DNA of 64,000 nucleotides from Winogradskyella arenosi (GCF_003337305.1 NZ_QPJO01000002.1:372001-436000); one strand, 5' to 3'; positions 41,868 to 51,508 are shown, counted from the stretch's first letter. Notes: generated by a model not told the origin, from the letters alone. Made by a program: numbers and translations.

Positions 41868-42869
41868 TTATCTCGGAACCTCTACAGATTGTACAATCAT
41901 TTCAATAACATTCTCTGTGGTCATGCCTTCCATTTCGCGTTCTGGCGTTAAAATAATACGGTGGTTTAATACCGGATTAAGGGCTTTTTTTACATCTTCA
42001 GGAATTACAAAGTCACGTCCGTTTATCGCTGCAAAAGCTTTAGCCGTATTTAAAATTGCAATTGATGCACGTGGGGAACCGCCTAAATATAAATGAGGAT
42101 GATTTCTTGTTTTAGACACCAATTGGGCGATATAGCTTATAATTTTTTCTTCCACTAAAACGGCCTGTGTTTTTTGTTTGTAATCTTCAAGCGCTGTGGT
42201 ATCTAAAATAGCATCGATGCGTGTTTGTGGCTTTTCGCCTTTACGCTCGTGATGTGAGGCTATAATTTTAATTTCGTCTTCCAAGCTTGGATAGCCGACC
42301 TTAATTTTAAAAATAAAACGATCTAATTGCGCTTCCGGAAGGGCATAGGTCCCTTCTTGCTCAATAGGGTTTTGTGTGGCCAATACCATAAAGGGCGCTG
42401 CAAAATTATAGGTATGCCCATCAATAGTCGCTTGACGCTCTTCCATGGTTTCAAATAAGGCCGCTTGGGTTTTTGCAGGCGCTCTATTGATCTCATCAAT
42501 GAGGACGATGTTAGAAAAAATAGGCCCTTTTTTAAATTCGAATTCAGATGATTTCATATTTAAAATAGACGTTCCTAAAACATCGCTAGGCATTAAATCT
42601 GGCGTAAATTGAATACGGCTAAAGTCCGTCTGTAACACTTTAGCAAAAAGTTTAGCGGTTACCGTTTTAGCAATCCCAGGTACTCCTTCAATTAAAACAT
42701 GACCATCTGCAAGTAGGGCAACAATGAGCAGTTCTACAAATTGATCTTGCCCAATAATCACCTTTCTTAATTCGGCCTTAATCGCTTCTACAGCATTTTT
42801 TAAGTCTTCTAAAGGTATTCTATTGTCAAAACTTACGGCGTCTTGTTCTATGTTCTTTTCTTCTTCCAT
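41868..42869 (-). CDS. MoxR-family AAA+ ATPase
   Basis: A 333-residue cytosolic ATPase. Walker A reads G-V-P-G-I-A-K-T (about 60-67), Walker B V-L-I-D-E-I-N-R, sensor 1 A-T-Q-N-P-I-E-Q-E-G-T-Y, and arginine motifs follow in the C-terminal lid (G-G-S-P-R-A-S). These are standard MoxR features. Its start overlaps the end of the DUF4350 gene by 22 bp, and the DUF58 partner follows 31 bp downstream. Acts as a chaperone-like ATPase with DUF58; the client in this organism is unknown. Confidence 0.95.
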   Translation of the reverse strand: MEEEKNIEQDAVSFDNRIPLEDLKNAVEAIKAELRKVIIGQDQFVELLIVALLADGHVLIEGVPGIAKTVTAKLFAKVLQTDFSRIQFTPDLMPSDVLGTSILNMKSSEFEFKKGPIFSNIVLIDEINRAPAKTQAALFETMEERQATIDGHTYNFAAPFMVLATQNPIEQEGTYALPEAQLDRFIFKIKVGYPSLEDEIKIIASHHERKGEKPQTRIDAILDTTALEDYKQKTQAVLVEEKIISYIAQLVSKTRNHPHLYLGGSPRASIAILNTAKAFAAINGRDFVIPEDVKKALNPVLNHRIILTPEREMEGMTTENVIEMIVQSVEVPR

Positions 42870-44074
42870 TGGTTATGAGATTTAAATTGTGCGATCAAAG
42901 TATGTAAACGTTTTAACTCGGTAGCGCTAATTTGTGGTTTATGAGTTAAGGTTTCAATACACGCAAATAAGGTTTTAGTGTCTTCTATACTATTGTTGCT
43001 TCGTGCCGCTAAATGCTTTATAAAGGTTGAATTTATTTCTGAAGTTGGCAAATGAAGTGTGGTTCTTATATATTCTAAAAAGTGCTGAATTTGATGCTCA
43101 GATAGCGTTTTATGCTTTTCACTTTCATAATACATATTAGCAATGGTACGGGTAAAACTAAGGGTCTGATTTTTTAAGGGCGTTATAATCGGAATGGCGC
43201 GTTGCTTGCGTTTTCCTTCAAAAATAATATAGATCAGTGCCCCTATTAAAACAAGGTAATAGGCCCATTTTAAGGAAGGCGTATTTAAAAATAGATACAT
43301 CGGTGAGGTGTAAAATGTTTTTCCATTTTTATAATAGGTGTCTATATAAACAGAGCGATTCTGGTCAATATATGATAAGAGCCCAGCGGTATAGCTTGCG
43401 TTAGGAGATTTCAGTATAAAATAATTAGTAAAGCCCTGAGGAAATGTACTTAAGATAATTTTACCTTTACCAAAAGGTTGTTTTATACCGCTAATCAGCG
43501 CATCTTTAAGGGGAGGGTGGTCTTCTCTATACGTGTCAATTAGCCCGATAACAGTAGTCTTTAGGGTGTCGATTTCACTAAAATAATAAAACTCGTTTGG
43601 GCGGTCGTAACGATAAGTTTTTTCGGGGTTTAGAGCGGGATGCACGAGTTGTACTTGATATTCATTATTGAAATTATCAAGAGGATTTAGGCGTTCCGTT
43701 TTTAAATTTAACGTATCTAATAACGCGGTCTCAAAATTTTCAGCGGCTACCATTAGCGTATTGCCTTTCTCTACCCAACTAAGTAAGCTGTTTAACTCGT
43801 CTTTACCAAAGGAAATTCCTCCATTATAAAAAAGGTAAGTCCCTTCGATATCATGTTGTTTTAGGTATTCAAAAGGAGGACGATCTAGTGGTACTACCTT
43901 ATTATTTATCTCACTTAGCTGCTCATTAAAAATATAAGACCCTAAAGGAATTTTATGATGTAAGGCATACGAAGGAAACCAATTTATAGCCTTGGGTTTG
44001 CTCATTTCGAGCGCAACAATCCCTAGAATAGTGACTGAAATTAAGATGATATAGAGCTTTGTTTTTTTGCTCAT
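42848..44074 (-). CDS. DUF4350 domain membrane protein
   Basis: A 408-residue protein with an N-terminal transmembrane helix (about 6-24), an extracytoplasmic DUF4350 domain of amidotransferase-like fold (L-F-Y-N-G-G-I-S-F-G, then G-K-G-K-I-I-L-S-T-F-P-Q-G), a second transmembrane helix (about 270-285), and a cytoplasmic helical tail (about 300-405). It overlaps both neighbours (22 bp with MoxR, 4 bp with DUF4129), so it is translationally coupled. Part of the MoxR module; no catalytic residues are evident. Confidence 0.8.
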   Translation of the reverse strand: MSKKTKLYIILISVTILGIVALEMSKPKAINWFPSYALHHKIPLGSYIFNEQLSEINNKVVPLDRPPFEYLKQHDIEGTYLFYNGGISFGKDELNSLLSWVEKGNTLMVAAENFETALLDTLNLKTERLNPLDNFNNEYQVQLVHPALNPEKTYRYDRPNEFYYFSEIDTLKTTVIGLIDTYREDHPPLKDALISGIKQPFGKGKIILSTFPQGFTNYFILKSPNASYTAGLLSYIDQNRSVYIDTYYKNGKTFYTSPMYLFLNTPSLKWAYYLVLIGALIYIIFEGKRKQRAIPIITPLKNQTLSFTRTIANMYYESEKHKTLSEHQIQHFLEYIRTTLHLPTSEINSTFIKHLAARSNNSIEDTKTLFACIETLTHKPQISATELKRLHTLIAQFKSHNQWKKKRT

Positions 44075-44805
44075 TTTTTGGCTATACTGTGATTAAGATG
44101 TTCAAAAGGACGTTTTAAGTTTTCAAATTTTAAAGCATCGATATAAAATTCGCCATACCAAACATAGTCATAGATTCTAGTGATATTTTTAAATTCAGAT
44201 TTAAGCTGTTCTTTACCAATTTCAAGAATATAATCTTCATTAGTCTTTTGGGGTTGCCATGCAATATGTTCGTTTTCCGAAAGGTGTTTTAAAGCCCATA
44301 AATAATAATAGCGAATGGCGAGTCTGTAATTATTTTGCCCTATCGCCTCTTGTATTAGCGTTGGAATATCTTCATTTTTTATAATTTGTTCTTCCTCGGT
44401 AAAGGCCACAGAAGCCTGTGCTTTGGCTTTATTAATGAGTTTATTTGAATTTACTTTTAAGAAAAACCGAATCAGTAAATACACTAAGAAAGCTAAAAGA
44501 AGGTACGGAAGAATTATGAATACCACATACAGAAATCCTGTAGCTGTACCCACACCAAATATAGATTCCCAAAATTTCCTCAACGCATTTTGAGCCCAAC
44601 GGTAAGCTTTTTTAAAAATATTTTCTTCCACTTCAACTTCTGTGTAGTTAAAGTCTTTATCAGCTTTGTAAGTCTCGAGATCGGCTTCACTAATGGTTTG
44701 TTTTTCTATAGGCGCATCATCGTATTTTACGGATTGCATGGCTTGTTGGGCAACTGAAAATTGCCCAAAACAAAAACATATAAGGAAGCCGATAATAAAA
44801 TGCAT
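44071..44805 (-). CDS. DUF4129 domain membrane protein
   Basis: A 244-residue protein: signal peptide (F-L-I-C-F-C-F-G-Q-F-S-V-A), an extracytoplasmic acidic region (about 25-85), one transmembrane helix (about 94-118), and a cytoplasmic DUF4129 domain with Y-R-L-A-I-R-Y-Y-Y-L-W-A-L-K-H-L. DUF4129 is a regular component of MoxR/DUF58 loci and of some transglutaminase-linked loci. It directly abuts the upstream gene, with the stop and start codons adjacent. Confidence 0.82.
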   Translation of the reverse strand: MHFIIGFLICFCFGQFSVAQQAMQSVKYDDAPIEKQTISEADLETYKADKDFNYTEVEVEENIFKKAYRWAQNALRKFWESIFGVGTATGFLYVVFIILPYLLLAFLVYLLIRFFLKVNSNKLINKAKAQASVAFTEEEQIIKNEDIPTLIQEAIGQNNYRLAIRYYYLWALKHLSENEHIAWQPQKTNEDYILEIGKEQLKSEFKNITRIYDYVWYGEFYIDALKFENLKRPFEHLNHSIAKK

Positions 44806-45684
44806 TTATTCGTCTATTTTACCAATGTCACTGATACGATCATAAGTCCCTGTGAAATTTACTTTTTCATGGAGGTGGAAATAGATAACAGCCCCAGCAA
44901 TCATAAGAATAGTATTCAATAAAAACTGAAAAAAGGTGTTGAGAACGTTAAGCACTATAAGAACGGGATCTGCAGAAAACGTATTAAGATTAGCCGGATC
45001 TATTTCACCAGCAAAAATACCTGTACTTACTAAAGCATATATAATAGAGGGTACTGAAAACACTAAGCCAAGGACATAGTAAATAATACCTATCACGATG
45101 AAGGATCCGAAAGCCGTCCAAAAATCAGCATGGGCTAAAGTAAAACTCTGACTAAAGGCTTCTGTAGTAGAACGACGTGGTTCAAAAACATAAATACTAA
45201 AAACAATAGCCATAGGAATCATGGCGTAAAATACAGGGAGAACACAAAGCATTGTGGCAAAAAATAGCGTTACCCCTTTTAAGAAACTAAGCCCAAAAAA
45301 CGACCAAAAAGATTGGTGAACATTGGTTTTTATTTCAGCAGGGTCTACAGCACCTTTATGATCTACATAAGATTTTATATAGAATAGGGTGGTCGCTGCG
45401 GTGAGGATATAAGCCGCTATAGCTGAAATTATATAGATTAAAGCCACAGCAATCGTAATAAAAATACCACTAGAAGCATTTCCAAAAGAAGCTAAATTAA
45501 CAATATCGCCAACCGTATAGTTATAAGCCGCAAGCGATATCATAAAAATAAGAATAGCAGGTCCTGCAATATTAAACAGCGTTTTTATAAAGGGCTTAAA
45601 TTCATTTCTAAGGAATCCGAAGGTGTCACTTAAAATAGCATTAAAATCGCGTTGTTTTCTAAATTCAATATAGGCTTTATTCAT
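44806..45684 (-). CDS. Multi-pass membrane protein of the MoxR module
   Basis: A 292-residue protein with about six transmembrane helices (about 35-58, 75-105, 140-170, 195-225, 255-280) and a soluble N-terminus F-R-K-Q-R-D-F-N-A-I-L-S-D-T-F-G-F. The layout resembles the DUF975 / glycerophosphodiesterase-membrane-domain proteins found next to SpoIIM and RDD genes, but I do not recognise a named family with certainty. It overlaps the SpoIIM gene by 8 bp. Confidence 0.65.
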   Translation of the reverse strand: MNKAYIEFRKQRDFNAILSDTFGFLRNEFKPFIKTLFNIAGPAILIFMISLAAYNYTVGDIVNLASFGNASSGIFITIAVALIYIISAIAAYILTAATTLFYIKSYVDHKGAVDPAEIKTNVHQSFWSFFGLSFLKGVTLFFATMLCVLPVFYAMIPMAIVFSIYVFEPRRSTTEAFSQSFTLAHADFWTAFGSFIVIGIIYYVLGLVFSVPSIIYALVSTGIFAGEIDPANLNTFSADPVLIVLNVLNTFFQFLLNTILMIAGAVIYFHLHEKVNFTGTYDRISDIGKIDE

Positions 45685-46699
45685 CGTTTTTAAGAGTTGG
45701 TTTAAGGTTGAGTTCTATGTTGGTTTTGAGTAATGCGTTTTGTTGTAATTCTCGGTTTAATTTAATAGGGTAAAATACGTAGTAAAATAGGATTAATCCT
45801 AAAGAACTTGTAATAATTAAAAGGGCAAGCCAATCGGGCATTTCGGTATGTCGCGTAACAAATCCTTCTAAAAAGCCCGCAATTATAAAAAATGGAATGG
45901 TGCTTATTAATATTTTTAAGCCATTAATTACGCCGCGTTTAAAAGCTTCAAGTCGGGGCAGTGTTCCTGTGAATAACATTCCATTTCCCATGACCAATCC
46001 GGCGGCTCCTGCAATTATAATGACAGAGATTTCAATAGTACCGTGAATCCAGATTGTTCGGGCCGATTCCCACAACAGGCCTTGATCGTAAAAAAAGTAT
46101 TGAAAACCACCTAACATAATACCGTTTTGCATCATAAAATAGAGGGAGCCTATCCCTAATAAAATACCATAACCGAAAGCGAAAAGGGCGACTTTTATAT
46201 TATTTAAGGTAATGCCTAAAAACATATGAAATTCCCCTTGTTCTTTATAAATGGCCATGGGGTCTCCTTTTTCAATATTTTCTAAGGTCGTATTAACGTA
46301 CGCGTCATTAAGACCAAAGGATCTTACAAAATCGGCATCTGTAGCTGTGGAGTAAGCGCCAATAAAAACAAAAAAAGCAAAAGTGAGAAAGGTAATTAGA
46401 AGCTCGCGATGATGCTGATAAAAGAGTGTTGGAAATTCAGTTTTAAAAAAGGAGATGATCCTGTTTTTAGGTTCCTTTTTAGTTTTATAAATAATTTGAT
46501 GTGCTTGCGAAGCCAATTGGTTAAGGTAGCGTTCCGTATTGCTATGGGCGTAAAAGGTTTTAGCATAACTCAAATGATCGGTCACCTCAATATATAAGTC
46601 GGAAAGTAAATTAGGATCTAAATGCTTTTTATTTTTGAGAATGTTTTCAAATTCTAACCATTTATCTTTATTTTGCTTTACAAAAGCCGCTTCACGCAT
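45677..46699 (-). CDS. SpoIIM-family (stage II sporulation protein M) membrane protein
   Basis: A 340-residue protein. The N-terminal 90 residues are soluble and helical (R-Y-L-N-Q-L-A-S-Q-A-H-Q-I-I-Y). Five transmembrane helices follow (about 105-325), with F-L-G-I-T-L-N-N-I-K-V-A-L-F-A-F-G and W-I-H-G-T-I-E-I-S-V-I-I-I-A-G-A-A-G, both hallmarks of SpoIIM/DUF95. It is not connected with sporulation here; in non-sporulating bacteria it belongs to MoxR/RDD modules. It heads the minus-strand operon and diverges from the RDD gene with 35 bp between start codons. Confidence 0.88.
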   Translation of the reverse strand: MREAAFVKQNKDKWLEFENILKNKKHLDPNLLSDLYIEVTDHLSYAKTFYAHSNTERYLNQLASQAHQIIYKTKKEPKNRIISFFKTEFPTLFYQHHRELLITFLTFAFFVFIGAYSTATDADFVRSFGLNDAYVNTTLENIEKGDPMAIYKEQGEFHMFLGITLNNIKVALFAFGYGILLGIGSLYFMMQNGIMLGGFQYFFYDQGLLWESARTIWIHGTIEISVIIIAGAAGLVMGNGMLFTGTLPRLEAFKRGVINGLKILISTIPFFIIAGFLEGFVTRHTEMPDWLALLIITSSLGLILFYYVFYPIKLNRELQQNALLKTNIELNLKPTLKNDE

Positions 46700-46734
46700 T
46701 ATATTCCCATTTAGACGTTCAAAGTAAAGAAAAT

Positions 46735-47451
46735 ATGGATGAATTTCAAATAGAAACAGCCCAAAATGTAGGGATCAATCAAAATGTCGCAAGTATCGGG
46801 GATAGAATGCTCGGTTATCTTATTGATAGCGCGATTATTTTAATCTATACTATTGGAGTGATATTGTTATTAACGAGTTTAGATTTAGATATGGCAGAGC
46901 TTTGGCCGCTATATTTGTTAGTCTCTCTACCAGCGTTTCTTTATTATGTTTTACTCGAAACATTTTTTAATGGTCAGACCGTCGGTAAATCCCTATTAAA
47001 AACAAGAGTGGTTAAAATAGATGGCTCTCCACCTAGCTTTGCGAATTATTTTGTGCGGTGGATATTGCGTATTATTGATGTGGCCTTAACCTCTGGAGGT
47101 ATTGCAGCGTTTACAATCTTAATAAAAGGGAATGGTCAGCGCTTAGGAGATATGGCCGCCGGAACTACCGTAATTAGTGAAAAACAAAACCTCACTATTG
47201 ACGATACGTTAATTAAAGAACTTCCTGATAACTATGTGCCAACCTATAGCCAGGTGACTGTGTTTAGCGATAAGGATATGCAGAGTATAAAACTCTTATA
47301 TAATGAGGCGCTACGAAAGGGGCAACATAATATTATTTTAAACTTGCATCATCGTTTAATAAAAGTCTTGGCTATTGAAACCGATGAAAAACCTGTGGAT
47401 TTCGTTGCTAAGGTCATTAAAGATTACAACTACTACACGCAAAATATGTAA
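46735..47451 (+). CDS. RDD-family membrane protein
   Basis: A 238-residue protein. The RDD domain (about 20-155) has the expected D-R-M-L-G-Y-L-I-D-S-A-I start, three hydrophobic helices, the G-Q-T-V-G-K-S-L-L-K-T-R-V-V loop and R-L-G-D-M-A-A-G-T. A cytoplasmic tail of about 85 residues follows (Q-S-I-K-L-L-Y-N-E-A-L-R-K-G). RDD genes beside SpoIIM genes are a recurrent pair. It is divergent from the MoxR module and probably functionally part of it. Confidence 0.9.
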   Translation: MDEFQIETAQNVGINQNVASIGDRMLGYLIDSAIILIYTIGVILLLTSLDLDMAELWPLYLLVSLPAFLYYVLLETFFNGQTVGKSLLKTRVVKIDGSPPSFANYFVRWILRIIDVALTSGGIAAFTILIKGNGQRLGDMAAGTTVISEKQNLTIDDTLIKELPDNYVPTYSQVTVFSDKDMQSIKLLYNEALRKGQHNIILNLHHRLIKVLAIETDEKPVDFVAKVIKDYNYYTQNM

Positions 47452-47577
47452 ATTCAGAGGACTTTGTTTCCTGTTTTTAAGGCGCTTGATTCTATAAACT
47501 AAATCGGTTTTAGGGGGCTTGATTTTCACCCTAAGAAACCTTTAACATTCTCTTCGGGCGCAATCCAATTATAATCC

Positions 47578-47585
47578 TAGTTTTG
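47578..47585 (+). promoter_or_regulatory. Promoter -7 element of the TRIC gene
   Basis: TAGTTTTG matches TAnnTTTG, about 39 nt before the ATG. Confidence 0.4.
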
Positions 47586-47624
47586 CAAACAGAAAGACGG
47601 GTTTAAATTTTTAAATAGAAGCTT

Positions 47625-48239
47625 ATGTTTATTCAGATCGTAGATTTACTAGGAACCATCGCCTTTGCTATTTCGGGGGCATTAATTGCTATGAATAAGC
47701 GGATGGATCCTTTTGGAGTCTTAATTATATCGTTTGTTACCGCTGTTGGTGGAGGTACACTTCGTGATGTTATGATTGGAATTGAACCGGTCTCGTGGAT
47801 GCGAAACATGACTTTTGTTTACGTCATTATAGGGTCTGCAACCTTTGCCGTTATTATAAGAAAACGCATTAGTTACCTTTTAAAATCACTATTTTTATTT
47901 GATACCATTGGTATAGGTCTTTATACCGTGGTAGGCATTGAAACCGGACTTGTTGCAGGATTGCACCCCGTAATTTGTATTGCTATGGGCACCATGACCG
48001 CTTGTTTTGGAGGTGTTGTAAGAGATACTTTATGTAATGAGATTCCTGTGATCTTTAGAGAGGAAATCTATGCGACGGCCTGTATTTTAGGTGGAATGAC
48101 TTATTTTTTACTTCTCCAATTTTTTGAAGACCGCAATTATCTATTTATAATCGCTGGTCTTGTGGTGATTATTATTCGCTTAGTAGCAGTACGTTTCAAA
48201 ATTAGTCTCCCTAGTTTGTATAAAAGCGAAGACGAGTAG
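47625..48239 (+). CDS. Trimeric intracellular cation (TRIC) channel family protein (UPF0126)
   Basis: A 204-residue inner-membrane protein with seven helices in two inverted repeats. Each repeat carries the TRIC signature: first G-T-I-A-F-A-I-S-G-A-L-I-A-M with A-V-G-G-G-T-L-R-D, then V-V-G-I-E-T-G-L-V-A-G with T-A-C-F-G-G-V-V-R-D. The GG-x-x-R-D motifs line the pore and the lipid site in known structures. It probably conducts K+ or acts as a small-molecule channel. Monocistronic. Confidence 0.9.
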   Translation: MFIQIVDLLGTIAFAISGALIAMNKRMDPFGVLIISFVTAVGGGTLRDVMIGIEPVSWMRNMTFVYVIIGSATFAVIIRKRISYLLKSLFLFDTIGIGLYTVVGIETGLVAGLHPVICIAMGTMTACFGGVVRDTLCNEIPVIFREEIYATACILGGMTYFLLLQFFEDRNYLFIIAGLVVIIIRLVAVRFKISLPSLYKSEDE

Positions 48240-48245
48240 CTAAGG

Positions 48246-48914
48246 TTAATTAGCCGCATAATCGTTTAAAGCTTTTTCTAAGATTTGAAGCGCTTCTTTT
48301 TGACTTCCATAACCTTTAGATTTTAAGAGGTCTGAAGCCTTGTAATTGGTGAACCATAGGGCTATGATTTCTGAAATGCCTTGGTAATTTTTGTCTAATT
48401 CTGAAATGGAATTCATTGTGTACATCACCGAGGTGTCAGATACGGCGATGAGTTTATGGTCTTGTTCCCCCCTGTCGGTTAAATATAAAAGGCCTATAAT
48501 TTTACATCTTAGGATCTCGCCACGTTGCGCCGGTGGCCCAAGAACAAGAATATCTAAAGGATCTCCATCGCCACCGCCATGTTTTGGTAACAGGGTTTTC
48601 GGAATCATACCATAATTTCCTGGGTAGCCTAAATAATTAATTTTTCGAGGGGTGTCTTCAATCAGTTCCCATTCAATTTGTCCTGTATTTTTATTCAGTT
48701 CCCACTTATCTATTGTTCCTGCCGGAATTTCAATAACGGCATTAACTTGGGCGTCTTCAAATTGAGGGTCAATATCTGTTAATAAATTGAGGTGGTCATC
48801 CTCGTGAAAGGGTTTAATAATTTGTTCGGAGGTCGTATTCGTATTGGAAAAATTACAGCTCGTGACTAAGGCCATAAGAGAAATTATAATAGAATAGCGT
48901 GTGGCTTTGTTCAT
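48246..48914 (-). CDS. ppa: Inorganic pyrophosphatase, family I, lipoprotein form
   Basis: A 222-residue enzyme that hydrolyses pyrophosphate to phosphate with Mg2+. Family I motifs are all present: P-A-G-T-I-D-K-W-E, Y-P-G-N-Y-G-M-I-P, the metal-binding G-G-D-G-D-P-L-D-I-L-V-L-G, and D-H-K-L-I-A. Unlike usual cytosolic PPases it begins with a lipoprotein signal (M-A-L-V-T-S-C20-N), so it is exported and anchored. It is likely a second, periplasmic pyrophosphatase, perhaps for phosphate scavenging. It is convergent with the TRIC gene, with stops about 6 bp apart. Confidence 0.92.
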   Translation of the reverse strand: MNKATRYSIIISLMALVTSCNFSNTNTTSEQIIKPFHEDDHLNLLTDIDPQFEDAQVNAVIEIPAGTIDKWELNKNTGQIEWELIEDTPRKINYLGYPGNYGMIPKTLLPKHGGGDGDPLDILVLGPPAQRGEILRCKIIGLLYLTDRGEQDHKLIAVSDTSVMYTMNSISELDKNYQGISEIIALWFTNYKASDLLKSKGYGSQKEALQILEKALNDYAAN

Positions 48915-49354
48915 AATCGTAGGTTTTGGGGATTGTGTTAAGCATGGCCTCGTACAAAAAGGCTTTGTCTAATTTAAGCAATTTGTAGCTAATATCCTAT
49001 ATAACGTAAAATTGGCGTCTTCTATTTTTTAAAATTCAAATAAATTAAGAATTATAATCTGAATTTGGGATTAGAGTAAAGTGGAGTCGTCCTAAATCAA
49101 TAGGGTAGAGCGTGTTTTTATAGGTTTGAAGTTTCCAAATACTGTCGTTGTGAGGTTGTGTTTTGAAAAAATCGAGTTCTATAGAATAAAAAAGAATCCT
49201 TAAGGTTTAATGTTGGGTTGGGTTTGCTTTATTCCTGAATAAATAAAAGCTCCCCGTCTTAAACGTCTTAAGGATTTTTTAATAAAATAATTTGTTTTTG
49301 TAAGCGGCTAAAGCGTTGGGATAACGTGGTTTTTAACGCTCACAAAATAGCATG
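48915..49354. other. Non-coding stretch between pyrophosphatase and M3 peptidase genes
   Basis: 440 bases without a supported gene. It is AT-rich with many stops in all frames and shows no clear TAnnTTTG element for the minus-strand pyrophosphatase gene. A repeated CTTAA(A)CGTCTTAAGG-like stretch occurs near 49258. It may hold a leader and terminator, or be an eroded remnant. Confidence 0.4.
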
Positions 49355-51508
49355 CTATAATGCGGATTCTAGAACAGGAAAGCCACGATCTCTCATTAAG
49401 GCTTCAATTTTAGCATCACGTCCTCTAAATTTTCGGTAAGCTTCTGCAGGGTCCATAGCGTTACGTGGTGCAAATAAATATTTTACAAGTTTCTCTGCCA
49501 CTTCCTTATCGTAAAAGCCACCTTCAGCTTCTCTAAAAGCTTCAGAAGCATCACTCGTTAAAACATCAGCCCACATATAACCGTAATACGCAGTAGCATA
49601 GCCTTCCCCTGAAAACACATGACCAAAATGCGGCGTTCTATGACGCATTGGTAATTCTTTTGGCATGCCTAGTTCATCTAAAGTTTGACGTTCAAATTTG
49701 TCTATATCTATAGTTGTTGGGTCTGCTAAGTGCAGTTTCATATCGATTAAAGCCGAGGCTAAATATTCCGTGGTTCCAAAGCCTTGATTAAAAGTGGCTG
49801 CTTTTTTTATTTTTTCAACTAAAGCCTGCGGAATTGGTTCTCCTGTCTTATAGTGAACTAAATAGTTGTTAATGACCTTGTCTGTAGATAACCAACGTTC
49901 TAATAATTGCGATTGAAACTCGGTATAATCTCTTACACCACCGTTAAGGGTTGGATACTTTACATCGGCAGAAAAGAAGTGTAGGGCATGACCAAATTCG
50001 TGAAAAAAGGTAGTTGCGTCATCCCAAGAGACTAAAACAGCTTCTCCTGGTGCTGGTTTTACAAAGTTTGAATTGTTAGAGGCTAAAACATTCATTTCGC
50101 CATCAAAAGAAGCGGCACTTCTATAGGTTGTTGCCCAAGCACCAGAACGTTTGCCTTGGCGTGCATAAGGGTCTAAATACCATAAGCCTATAGATTTTTC
50201 GGTTGTCTTATCTGTAACTTCCCAAACTTTTACATCTTCATGAAATACCGGTACAGAACCATCCGTAATAGGGGTGAAGTTGTAATTAAAAAGTTCTCCG
50301 GCAACAAAAAACATGGCTTCCGTTAATTTGTCTAATTGAAGGTACTGCTTCACTTCATCGCTATCGAGATCGTATTTTTTCTGACGTACTTTTTCAGCAT
50401 AAAAACGGTAATCCCAAGGCGCAATGGTAATGTCGTCTCCACGTTCATCTGCAACGGCTTGCATGTCTGCAACTTCTTCTTTAACACGTGCTGTTGCTGC
50501 AGGCCAAACAGCCATCATTAAGTCCATAGCATTCTCTGGCGTTTTTGCCATACGATCTTGTAAACGCCATTCGGCATAATTATCATAGCCCATAAGGCCA
50601 ACACGTTCTTTACGTAGTTTTAAAATTTTAGCAATAATGGCGTTATTATCATTTTCATCGCCATTATCTCCACGCGAATAGTAGTTTTCCCAAACCTGCT
50701 TTCTTAAGGCACGTTCAGTAGAATAAGTTAAAAAAGGATCCATAGAAGAACGCGTATTTGTAATCGCATAAAGTCCCTCTTTACCTTTGTCGGTAGCAAT
50801 TTTTGCTGCTGATTTTATAAACCCTTCCGATAAACCACCTAATTGTTGGTCGTTTAAATAGGTGATATAATGCTCTTCATCATGCAATACATGGTTAGAA
50901 AAATCGGTATATAAAGAGGCTAATTCTTTATTGATTGCTGCGTAACGTTTTTTCTTAGCGGCATTAAGATTAGCGCCGTTCATTTCAAACTGCTTGTAGG
51001 TTAATTCTACTACACGTTGGGCTTCTGGCTCTAAAGGTGATTTCAATGACGCTTCATATACGGTTTTTATACGTTGAAATAAGGCTTCATTTTGTGAAAT
51101 TTTAGATCTGAATTCAGAAAGTTTTGGTGCTAATTCTGCTTGCACGGTTCTAAATTCTGGCGATGATACGTTACTTCCCATAACGCCGTAATAGGAGGAT
51201 ACCCGGTCTAAGGTTTTACCAGCGCGTTCCATAGCGACGATTGTATTTTCAAAAGTCGGATCGGCTTCGTTTTTTGCAATCGCTTCAATCTCTTCAAGTT
51301 GTTCCGCCATAGCTGTTTCCATAGCAGGTTTTATGGCTTCTACAGAGAGTTTGTCAAATGCAGGAACTCCCCTGTAAGGGCCTGTCCATTCTTGGGTAAG
51401 TACATTATCGCTCATGGCTTTTTCTGAGGGTTTAGCACCATCTTCTTTGCAGCTTACTAAAAGAATAAGACTGTAAAAAAGCGTTGTGGTTATGGATTTA
51501 GAGGTCAT
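49355..51508 (-). CDS. M3-family metallopeptidase (oligopeptidase / Dcp-like), lipoprotein
   Basis: A 717-residue zinc peptidase. The lipobox (L-I-L-L-V-S-C-K) is followed by a long helical N-terminal domain, then the catalytic domain with T-T-F-F-H503-E-F-G-H507 and a downstream Glu-containing helix. The late R-H-R-T-P-H-F-G-H-V-F-S-G-E-G-Y-A-T-A-Y-Y-G-Y segment is the substrate-binding signature of M3 dipeptidyl carboxypeptidases. As a lipoprotein it would degrade oligopeptides in the periplasm or at the outer membrane. Single gene. Confidence 0.92.
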   Translation of the reverse strand: MTSKSITTTLFYSLILLVSCKEDGAKPSEKAMSDNVLTQEWTGPYRGVPAFDKLSVEAIKPAMETAMAEQLEEIEAIAKNEADPTFENTIVAMERAGKTLDRVSSYYGVMGSNVSSPEFRTVQAELAPKLSEFRSKISQNEALFQRIKTVYEASLKSPLEPEAQRVVELTYKQFEMNGANLNAAKKKRYAAINKELASLYTDFSNHVLHDEEHYITYLNDQQLGGLSEGFIKSAAKIATDKGKEGLYAITNTRSSMDPFLTYSTERALRKQVWENYYSRGDNGDENDNNAIIAKILKLRKERVGLMGYDNYAEWRLQDRMAKTPENAMDLMMAVWPAATARVKEEVADMQAVADERGDDITIAPWDYRFYAEKVRQKKYDLDSDEVKQYLQLDKLTEAMFFVAGELFNYNFTPITDGSVPVFHEDVKVWEVTDKTTEKSIGLWYLDPYARQGKRSGAWATTYRSAASFDGEMNVLASNNSNFVKPAPGEAVLVSWDDATTFFHEFGHALHFFSADVKYPTLNGGVRDYTEFQSQLLERWLSTDKVINNYLVHYKTGEPIPQALVEKIKKAATFNQGFGTTEYLASALIDMKLHLADPTTIDIDKFERQTLDELGMPKELPMRHRTPHFGHVFSGEGYATAYYGYMWADVLTSDASEAFREAEGGFYDKEVAEKLVKYLFAPRNAMDPAEAYRKFRGRDAKIEALMRDRGFPVLESAL

